This document shows, piece after piece, positions 1 through 5,713 of a DNA stretch of 5,713 nucleotides; within the stretch, counting starts at the first letter, position 1; every line of letters starts with the position of its first letter. The position numbers and the translations under genes are program-made. Origin of the DNA: JAPLFM01 sp964650885 (GTDB lineage: Bacteria; Bacteroidota; Ignavibacteria; Kapaibacteriales; UBA2268); assembly GCA_964650885.1 (NCBI GenBank), contig CAZYXG010000078.1, positions 1 through 5,713 of the forward strand, written 5' to 3'. The notes beneath the pieces are model-generated. The model was not told the DNA's origin, searched no databases, and saw only the letters and a list, made by a program, of their open reading frames with translations.

Positions 1-1158
1 CAGAACAAGGGTTCGATTCAATTCAACGTTCGTGTAGTAATGCCGAAGTCGCAGAAAAAAGAATCGGAAGCGAGCATTCCAACAGATTTTTATTGTTTCG
101 ATGAATTAGCGCCTTCTGTTAAATATTCGATTTCACCATATTTAAAAAATGGAAGTAATGTCAAGGTTGAAATATTTTCTAAGCCTAACAACTTTGACAA
201 AGATGACATTAAGCAATTGCCAAACCTAACTTCTCCAATTTCTACAGTTGCTCATAATAATGGACAGCCACTTCCAGGTTTCACCGAGAATGCTGCAGCT
301 AGTTTTGTTGGTATTGCTGATAAAACATTGTCACCTGGAGAATATGTAGTTAGAGTAACAAATACAGCAAATGGCTCTACTAGAATGGCTGCTTCTTATT
401 TGACAGTATTCCCAACAAGAAATAAAAAATCTAATGATGATTTGGCTGGGAAACTTAAAGTTACAGTTATGTATGGTTCAGATTTAAACTTTGCTTATGA
501 ACCTACAAGTGGAAAGAAAATTTCAGGTGATCAATTTGAAGTTAGATTGTCTAAATTTAATAATAATAAATCAGAAAGTATTGTACCTTCTAAATCGGGT
601 TATTTCTTAGCTAAGGGAATTAATGATGTGGATTATTATTTTGACAACAAATTTTCTAAATATGGTGTAGAAATAGTTTGGAAAGATCCAAACAATGGTA
701 GAATTTGTACAATATTTCCTTATTTAGAAGGGGATATTTCTCAATCACCACCGAAAATTAGCACTGGTTACAAAATGGAGATTGCGGGGATAAGAAAAAA
801 TACTGCTGAAATTGAAGTAACAGGGTTAAGAGTTCAAATTCCTGCATTAGGATCTCCAAAAGGTTCTAAGCAAATGCCAGCAAAAGGAGATATTAAAATT
901 GAAATCAAAGCAAAATCGGAAGGATTAGAAATTACTGATGATGTAAGTTATTCACTATCTGATATATCGCCAGATGGCTTTGCAGATTTGAATTTAACAT
1001 TTAGTGTTGCTGGGAAACCAGATAAATACAAACAAGTATCTGGTGAAGTTACATTGGACATCTTGTCTTCAATAATTAATAAATTCACACAAAATAAAAA
1101 AGTTTCAGGTGTGGCAAAAGCACCAATAACAATTCAAGTTACTTACAAGGCAAAATAA
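1..1158 (+). CDS. C-terminal part of a beta-rich, multi-domain protein of unknown function (5' partial)
   Basis: I do not recognise this protein. The frame is open from the first base, so 386 codons of a longer gene are visible. The first Met is at base 40, but the codons before it read as a beta-strand (QFNVRVV) continuing into it. There is no ribosome site or signal peptide there, so the true start is probably upstream. Three regions can be drawn. Codons about 14-140 follow a Lys/Glu-rich linker and look Ig-like, with alternating hydrophobic strands ending in GEYVVRV and SYLTVFP. Codons about 150-245 are a second beta-rich unit starting KLKVTVMYG. Codons about 255-386 are a third, with a basic Gly/Pro/Lys loop (GSPKGSKQMPAKG) and a Lys-rich end. 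Only two cysteines are visible, at codons 32 and 236. There are no membrane segments and no T9SS C-terminal sorting domain. The following genes encode envelope proteins, so a periplasmic or surface location is inferred. The first 130 bases differ in composition from the rest. Confidence 0.85.
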   Translation, partial: QNKGSIQFNVRVVMPKSQKKESEASIPTDFYCFDELAPSVKYSISPYLKNGSNVKVEIFSKPNNFDKDDIKQLPNLTSPISTVAHNNGQPLPGFTENAAASFVGIADKTLSPGEYVVRVTNTANGSTRMAASYLTVFPTRNKKSNDDLAGKLKVTVMYGSDLNFAYEPTSGKKISGDQFEVRLSKFNNNKSESIVPSKSGYFLAKGINDVDYYFDNKFSKYGVEIVWKDPNNGRICTIFPYLEGDISQSPPKISTGYKMEIAGIRKNTAEIEVTGLRVQIPALGSPKGSKQMPAKGDIKIEIKAKSEGLEITDDVSYSLSDISPDGFADLNLTFSVAGKPDKYKQVSGEVTLDILSSIINKFTQNKKVSGVAKAPITIQVTYKAK

Positions 1159-1161
1159 AGG
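1156..1161 (+). promoter_or_regulatory. Possible ribosome binding site of the first barrel gene
   Basis: TAAAGG overlaps the stop codon of the preceding gene and lies six bases before the ATG at 1168. It favours that ATG over the in-frame TTG at 1162, which directly abuts the motif and would leave no spacing. Shine-Dalgarno signals are often weak in Bacteroidota, so this is only modest support. Confidence 0.4.
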
Positions 1162-1167
1162 TTGATA

Positions 1168-3177
1168 ATGAAGAAAACTTATTTAGCATTTTTATTCCTA
1201 TTCTTTTTAACTATTTCTAATGCTAGGGCAATAGAAGAAATATCTATTGAAAATAGTGAAGAGGTAAAATCAATTCTTTCAGATTTGAAAAATTATAGAT
1301 TTGGTAATATAACTTTGTATCAAATAAAAAATACAAAAGAGATTGAGCCATTATTTAAAAAAGTCGATTCTACAGAAGCTGCAGGAATAATGAATCCTAA
1401 ATGTCCTGATTTAATAAAACAAATTGAGAGTACATTATCTCCAGCTGATTGGGACAATATAAAATCTGAAGTAGCTAAAATTTCAAAAAAAGCTGCTGTG
1501 GATCCTAATGAAATTAATAATTTGAATCAATACATTGTAAATACACTCAGTCTTTCTGCTTTTAGTGCAGAGACAGTAACTTGTATGATTGGTACTTATG
1601 GTAGAGAAGATAAAACGAATCTCACTAAATTCTTAGGTTATCTTGTAACTGAAAGAATCAACAAACAAGGAAAAGTTGATAATATTATTGGCTTTTTGGG
1701 TGTAACAATTCCTAAAAGTAGTGAAGCAATTCCAAGTCAAGTTCTTTCAGGTTTAACTCCATCTAACATTTATACTCAAAGAGATTTATTAAAAATGGAC
1801 TTGGCGGCAAATCCAAATTTTAATACTAAAAATATGTACAATGTTTTAAAAAATTACATAGCACAAAAAAATGTTGAGGATATAACTAGATTCGCTCTTG
1901 GAGCAGATAATTCAATTAGATTGTCTCCAATTGAAAAAGGAGTTACAACTACTTTATTGGCTGATAAATTTGAAGTAACTGATAAAGATGTTCAGTTATA
2001 TAAACGAATAAGTAATGGTGAACCAAAAGGTTATAAAGAAAAAACTTCTGAAATAACTATTGGAAGTGATATAATTAGGTATGTTCAATACAAAACTCCT
2101 GTACAGAAACCATTTGAATTAAATCAAGATCAATTTAAAATTCCATTGGATGCTTTATTGAAATTAGTGGAAGAATCAAATGGTGTTTATGACTCAGTTA
2201 TGATTGAGAATGTAGCTGATTCGAAATATTTGAAAAAGATTCAAGATAAAAATAAAGATAAAGGTAGAATAGGATTTGCTTTAATTCAAGATTTTAAGGA
2301 TTTTGTTGAAAATACAACAACTAACTACAAAATTTACAAGAACTCACTTTATTCTTCAAACGATTTTTTACCAGATTATGGTGTAGAATTGTTGTATGGC
2401 CAAAATGATTTTATTCTGCCAAATTTTGCATCAAATAGATTAACATTAAATGTAATTTTAGGAGAATTAAAGTTAGGATTGATATTGCCAGCAGATATTT
2501 TGGGAATGAATTATAAGTCATTAGGATTTACTAAAGATTTATTTTCAAGTAATTTAAGATTTGCAAATCCTGGAGTTGGAATTAATGGTAAAGTTGATAT
2601 TAACATACCATTGATACCTAAAACAGAGGTATTTGAACTTTCAGGTGGTGTACAATTAGCTAATCCAACTGCTGTCAATTATAATGATTTAAATTTAAAT
2701 GATGCTCAAATATTTGTTGCAAGTGAAAATAATGCAGAGTATAATATCAGAGGTAATTTGCAATTGCATTATACCTTTGGTTTCTCAATTGATAACAACT
2801 ACCTTTTTAGATTTGGTATTGGTGGGGCTTACTACGATTTAGATAAGTGGAATTTTAAAGTAGTAAGAGATACAATTGACGGTACTGAAGAAAGTAAAGT
2901 TGATTATTATTTTGATAAATCTTATTCATTTGGTGGTGTTTCAGCTAAGATTGACTTTATGTCTAAGGCTGGAAAAACACCTTATGGTTTTAACTTGCAG
3001 TATCTTGGGGGTTTAATTTTACCCAAGATTTGGTTGCAAGCAAATATTTCAGACGATGTGAATGTAAAGTTTGAAACGCAAGGTTTATTATCACCATTTA
3101 AATCTTCATCTGATTCTGAAAAATGGATACCATCGAATCTCTTTTCTGGTAGCATCAGGTTCACTTATATTTTCTAA
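1168..3177 (+). CDS. Exported outer-membrane protein: large soluble N-terminal part plus C-terminal beta-barrel
   Basis: The ATG at 1168 gives 669 residues and places a clear Sec signal peptide at the start: MKK, a Leu/Phe-rich core, and an ARA cleavage site after residue 21. Residues about 22-230 are mostly helical in character and contain the only two cysteines, C79 and C139, which could form a disulfide. Residues about 230-400 are mixed and charged. From about residue 404 to the end (266 residues) there are some ten to twelve amphipathic strands with aromatic girdles, such as LTLNVILG, NNYLFRFGIGGAYYDL and YGFNLQYLGG. The last residues, RFTYIF, have the terminal Phe typical of BAM-assembled outer-membrane proteins. 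The barrel resembles that of the next gene. It starts nine bases after the previous stop, so co-transcription is likely. Outer-membrane location is well supported; the role of the soluble part and the identity of any cargo or ligand are unknown. I cannot name the family. Confidence 0.85.
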   Translation: MKKTYLAFLFLFFLTISNARAIEEISIENSEEVKSILSDLKNYRFGNITLYQIKNTKEIEPLFKKVDSTEAAGIMNPKCPDLIKQIESTLSPADWDNIKSEVAKISKKAAVDPNEINNLNQYIVNTLSLSAFSAETVTCMIGTYGREDKTNLTKFLGYLVTERINKQGKVDNIIGFLGVTIPKSSEAIPSQVLSGLTPSNIYTQRDLLKMDLAANPNFNTKNMYNVLKNYIAQKNVEDITRFALGADNSIRLSPIEKGVTTTLLADKFEVTDKDVQLYKRISNGEPKGYKEKTSEITIGSDIIRYVQYKTPVQKPFELNQDQFKIPLDALLKLVEESNGVYDSVMIENVADSKYLKKIQDKNKDKGRIGFALIQDFKDFVENTTTNYKIYKNSLYSSNDFLPDYGVELLYGQNDFILPNFASNRLTLNVILGELKLGLILPADILGMNYKSLGFTKDLFSSNLRFANPGVGINGKVDINIPLIPKTEVFELSGGVQLANPTAVNYNDLNLNDAQIFVASENNAEYNIRGNLQLHYTFGFSIDNNYLFRFGIGGAYYDLDKWNFKVVRDTIDGTEESKVDYYFDKSYSFGGVSAKIDFMSKAGKTPYGFNLQYLGGLILPKIWLQANISDDVNVKFETQGLLSPFKSSSDSEKWIPSNLFSGSIRFTYIF

Positions 3178-3188
3178 CAATTTTAATA

Positions 3189-4646
3189 ATGAAAATGAAA
3201 AAAATAATTCTAATTTTAATTTTATTTGTTTCGTTGGTTTTGAATTCTTTTTCTCAAAGCAACGATATTATGGGTGATAGTTTGATAAAAAAATTAACAT
3301 CCATTGATGATGAGATAACAAAAGGTTTTCCTAGATGGAAATTGTGTGAGAAAAATTTGCAAAAGCAAGTATTCGCAATTTTTAAATATCATGGATATGA
3401 TAAAGATTCAATTGATGAACAAGATATTGAGATTTTAGCAATACCCTTTTCTGATGGGAATTTACCTTTTTATGAAATCTTAGAATTAAGATGTGGAAAG
3501 GCAATTATGAAATCAAATGAAATTGATATTCGTATGCCAGAAATCAAAGTATTCTTGACAGGAGAAAGATCTTACTTAACAAAGGTTGATAATAGAGATT
3601 ACTTAAATAATGAAAATATAGTAAACAAAAAAAGTGAATTAAGAGATTATTGTTTTGTTTCGTTAAATCAAAACGTAGGAACTCAAAAATCTGAAGCCAA
3701 CATTCAGTTAGATTATCTTTATTCTGAAAGCAAGAAAGAAGTAGTTGTATTGTCCCTTTTTGAGCAAGGAATGAAATTAGGAGATCAAGGACATCAAATT
3801 AGAAACTTAGTTGGTAATGATATGATAGGCTATCCATTATTCAATGCCGGTGAGTCTAAAATATTCTTTAAGTTACCATTGTATACTAATCCAAATGTAT
3901 CTTCATCTAATTATATTAGAAATCTTTTGACATTGAATTTGGGTGGGGTTTATAGATTAAGTAAAGGCAAAGAAAGCTTTGTTGATAATAATTTGTCTTT
4001 TGTGTCTAACAGTTTGTTGAATTCAAGCCCAAATGGTAAAATCTTTGCTGGAATTGAATTTTACTTCCCATTTATGACAGAATTAGGATTAAATCTTGAT
4101 TTAGACATTCCATTAAGAAAAGTAACAACTCAAGCAGTCAAAGAAAATACCTTGGCTTATTACGGTTCTAATGATAACATTGATATTTCAGATGAATACA
4201 CTAATAAATCATTAGTTGGTGTTGCTCCTATTTTGGGTACAGTAGGAAAATTATCATTTTCTTACAATTATTGGTTCGGTGGTTCAAGTAATGAAAATTA
4301 CTTAAGATTTGACGTTGGTATGACATATTCCGAAGTACAAGAGGTTGTATATTTTGATTATGGTAACAAAGTTGCAACTGATTCTATAAGTGGTTTGCAA
4401 CTTTATAAGAATAATGAATTTGCAGATTGGATATTCTTAAAAACAGAGTATAGAAATCAATCTGTTTATCCATTTACTTTAAGTGTTCAATATTCTAACC
4501 AAATATTATTAGCTAGAACTTACGTTCCATTGTTTGGGAATTGGCTATTTTTGGAAGCAAAATATGCAACACCTCTAAGAGAATTGCGTCCATACGAAGT
4601 TAAAAACTTCTTTATTCTTTCTCCAGTACTTAGAATTGCTATCTAA
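3189..4646 (+). CDS. Exported outer-membrane protein with soluble N-terminal domain and C-terminal beta-barrel
   Basis: This 485-residue protein begins MKMKK, followed by an Ile/Leu/Val core and a likely cleavage after S22 (NSFS, then Gln), a common Bacteroidota pattern. A second in-frame ATG at 3195 would also work; neither has a Shine-Dalgarno sequence, only AT-rich leader. Residues about 23-220 form a soluble domain of unknown fold with three cysteines (C53, C102, C155). From about residue 223 to the end (263 residues) the sequence alternates like a beta-barrel of about twelve strands: NLLTLNLGGVYRL, FAGIEFYFPF, GKLSFSYNYWFGG, NYLRFDVGMTYSE, WLFLEAKYATPL. It ends with FFILSPVLRIAI, a hydrophobic last strand without a terminal aromatic. 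Barrel length, order of strand motifs and closing segment parallel the preceding gene, suggesting paralogues with different soluble domains. It starts 11 bases after the previous stop and ends two bases before the next ATG. Its substrate or function is not evident. Confidence 0.85.
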   Translation: MKMKKIILILILFVSLVLNSFSQSNDIMGDSLIKKLTSIDDEITKGFPRWKLCEKNLQKQVFAIFKYHGYDKDSIDEQDIEILAIPFSDGNLPFYEILELRCGKAIMKSNEIDIRMPEIKVFLTGERSYLTKVDNRDYLNNENIVNKKSELRDYCFVSLNQNVGTQKSEANIQLDYLYSESKKEVVVLSLFEQGMKLGDQGHQIRNLVGNDMIGYPLFNAGESKIFFKLPLYTNPNVSSSNYIRNLLTLNLGGVYRLSKGKESFVDNNLSFVSNSLLNSSPNGKIFAGIEFYFPFMTELGLNLDLDIPLRKVTTQAVKENTLAYYGSNDNIDISDEYTNKSLVGVAPILGTVGKLSFSYNYWFGGSSNENYLRFDVGMTYSEVQEVVYFDYGNKVATDSISGLQLYKNNEFADWIFLKTEYRNQSVYPFTLSVQYSNQILLARTYVPLFGNWLFLEAKYATPLRELRPYEVKNFFILSPVLRIAI

Positions 4647-4648
4647 TT

Positions 4649-5713
4649 ATGAAGTTATTCGTAATATTGCTTGTAATAATTGCAAATTTAAACTTTATGT
4701 TAGGTCAAAAAGTAGATAGTTTGGACAATGTTCAAACTATTAAAGACACGAAAATAGATTACAGCAATAATAAAGTAAGATTAGTAATACAGAATATTGA
4801 TGTAAGTAACTACCCAATAATGAAAGTTGTTGTTGAAGCATTTGACAACAACTTTAATACTTTGGATACACTTTATCCTGAGAAGTTATCAATATTTGAA
4901 AATAATCTCTTAAAAGAGATTATTTCAATTGAAAAATTAAGCCTGAATGAAAGAGTTCCAATAGATTTCATATTTGTTTTGGATCAAACTGCTACTATGC
5001 AGCAATATTTGGATGATGTCAAAAAACAAATATTGGGTGTATCAAATTTTCTGAAGCAGAAAGGTATTGATTACAACTTAGGTATGGTTTTATACTCTGA
5101 TGTTGTTGATAGAACTTACCAGCCAGTAAACGATGTATATGAATTTATTAGTTGGCTTAATAAAATACGAGCTTATGGCGGTGGCGATATAAAAGAAAAT
5201 ACATTAGAAGCAATTGCTAATAGTGTACTTAAAATTAATTGGAGAAAGGCATCAAATAAAATTATTATAGTTGTAACTGATGCTCCTTTTCATCAAAAAG
5301 ATGAAGAAGGAGATGGTAAAACAAATTATAATGAAAGTTCAATCATCTCTCTACTAAATAATAATAGTATTAGACTGTTTAGTATAACACCTTCCAAGAT
5401 TAAAAGTTATAAAAATATATCTGAAAGCACTAGAGGATATAATTATGACATTGATTATCCTTTTTCTACAATACTAAATAACTTCTCTTCCCAACTAACA
5501 AGTTTATTTGCCATTAAGTATAGAACTTTGTTACCTGCAATGCCAGATTCTGTGAATATCTCTATTATAAATGAATTAAAACAAGTATTAACCAAGAAAA
5601 CAATTCCAATTCTCGAGTTAGGAAGAAAAATAATAATAGAAAACTTACTTTATTCTTTAGGCAAAGCGGAATTGCCTGAGAAAGTATCTGAACTAGAAGT
5701 ATTAACTGAATTT
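4649..5713 (+). CDS. Exported VWA-domain protein running into an OmpA-like domain (3' partial)
   Basis: The frame is open from the ATG at 4649 to the window edge, giving 355 residues of an incomplete protein. A signal peptide covers residues 1-19, ending LG before Gln. Residues about 37-100 form a beta-rich domain (KVRLVIQNIDVSNYP and following) of the kind that precedes VWA domains in Bacteroidota. Residues about 107-285 are a von Willebrand A domain. They carry FVLDQTATM with MIDAS-like D112, T114 and T116, GGGD with D180, and VVTDAPFH with D211; this layout resembles integrin-beta-like VWA domains. The canonical DxSxS is here DxTxT. Residues 325-355 (GRKIIIENLLYSLGKAELPE, then an SELEVL helix) match the beginning of an OmpA-type peptidoglycan-binding domain, which would continue past the window. 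No cysteine is present. The likely role is a periplasmic, peptidoglycan-anchored metal-dependent protein-protein adaptor. The gene follows the previous stop by two bases, which suggests translational coupling. VWA is secure; OmpA is likely but truncated. Confidence 0.9.
   Translation, partial: MKLFVILLVIIANLNFMLGQKVDSLDNVQTIKDTKIDYSNNKVRLVIQNIDVSNYPIMKVVVEAFDNNFNTLDTLYPEKLSIFENNLLKEIISIEKLSLNERVPIDFIFVLDQTATMQQYLDDVKKQILGVSNFLKQKGIDYNLGMVLYSDVVDRTYQPVNDVYEFISWLNKIRAYGGGDIKENTLEAIANSVLKINWRKASNKIIIVVTDAPFHQKDEEGDGKTNYNESSIISLLNNNSIRLFSITPSKIKSYKNISESTRGYNYDIDYPFSTILNNFSSQLTSLFAIKYRTLLPAMPDSVNISIINELKQVLTKKTIPILELGRKIIIENLLYSLGKAELPEKVSELEVLTEF
4900..4925. repeat. Perfect 12-bp inverted repeat inside the VWA gene
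   Basis: AAATAATCTCTT at 4900-4911 is the exact reverse complement of AAGAGATTATTT at 4914-4925, with two bases (AA) between. The innermost pair must open to form a hairpin loop of four. Skipping one A at 4899 adds three more pairs (4896-4898 with 4926-4928). It lies in codons for ENNLLKEII, before the VWA core. No T-tract follows, so it is not a typical intrinsic terminator. A function is unproven. Confidence 0.6.

Noticed and set aside
40..42. ATG at 40 as the start of the first gene
   Set aside because: The same frame is open to the window edge, no ribosome site precedes it, and the protein would lack the signal peptide expected from its neighbours. An upstream start is more likely, though this start is not excluded.
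1081..1158. Possible T9SS C-terminal sorting domain at the end of the first protein
   Set aside because: The end is a basic beta-strand (ITIQVTYKAK) without the conserved Gly-rich strand pattern or length expected of known type A or type B sorting domains.
1162..1164. TTG as the start of the first barrel gene
   Set aside because: It directly abuts the possible ribosome site and adds only two residues; the ATG at 1168 has proper spacing and begins a standard MKK signal peptide.
2687..2700. AT-only palindrome ATTTAAATTTAAAT
   Set aside because: Short, low-complexity and expected by chance in AT-rich coding sequence; it simply encodes the repeated Asn/Leu/Asp stretch there.
2757..2779. TTTG and TATACCTTTG resembling Bacteroidota -33/-7 promoter elements
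   Set aside because: The spacing between the two elements is too short for the consensus and the site lies in the middle of a gene with no downstream start nearby.
631..2940. Shared VDYYFD stretch in the first gene (near 631) and the first barrel gene (near 2900)
   Set aside because: Only about six residues are identical, with no extended similarity on either side; a chance match of aromatic-rich beta-strands is more likely than a shared domain.
2982..3164. 60-codon reading frame on the minus strand
   Set aside because: It lies wholly inside the barrel-coding end of the first outer-membrane protein gene, antisense to it, and has no signal, ribosome site or recognisable motif.
3071..3277. 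68-codon + strand reading frame across the junction of the two barrel genes
   Set aside because: It overlaps two well-supported genes in another frame and reads as low-complexity Asn/Phe-rich sequence.

Overview
The window looks like a piece of a Bacteroidota-type genome (Bacteroidota proper, or a relative such as Ignavibacteria or Kapabacteria). It is AT-rich, roughly 30% GC by eye. Genes are tightly packed on one strand with weak or absent Shine-Dalgarno sequences. Signal peptides end in the S/G-Gln cleavage style common in that group, and the products are outer-membrane beta-barrels and a VWA-OmpA protein. The exact taxon cannot be fixed from the sequence.

All four genes are on the + strand and nearly fill the window; no gap exceeds 11 bases. 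(1) Positions 1-1158 hold the 3' part of a beta-rich protein of unknown function whose start lies upstream. (2) 1168-3177 encodes an exported 669-residue protein: a signal peptide, a soluble N-terminal part of about 380 residues, and a C-terminal outer-membrane beta-barrel. (3) 3189-4646 encodes a 485-residue protein of the same general plan with a shorter soluble part. (4) From 4649 to the window edge is the start of an exported VWA protein. Its last visible residues look like the opening of an OmpA-type peptidoglycan-binding domain. No RNA gene, mobile element, CRISPR array, terminator or convincing promoter was seen.

The spacing (9, 11 and 2 bases) suggests one operon. My inference is a cell-envelope module: two related outer-membrane barrels, a periplasmic VWA adaptor that probably grips peptidoglycan, and a beta-sandwich-like protein. 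What it does (adhesion, export, envelope support or something else) cannot be read from this sequence. The points most worth a second look are the sharp CpG and GC change near position 130, the resemblance between the two barrels, the Thr-substituted MIDAS site in the VWA protein, and a perfect 12-bp inverted repeat inside the VWA gene.
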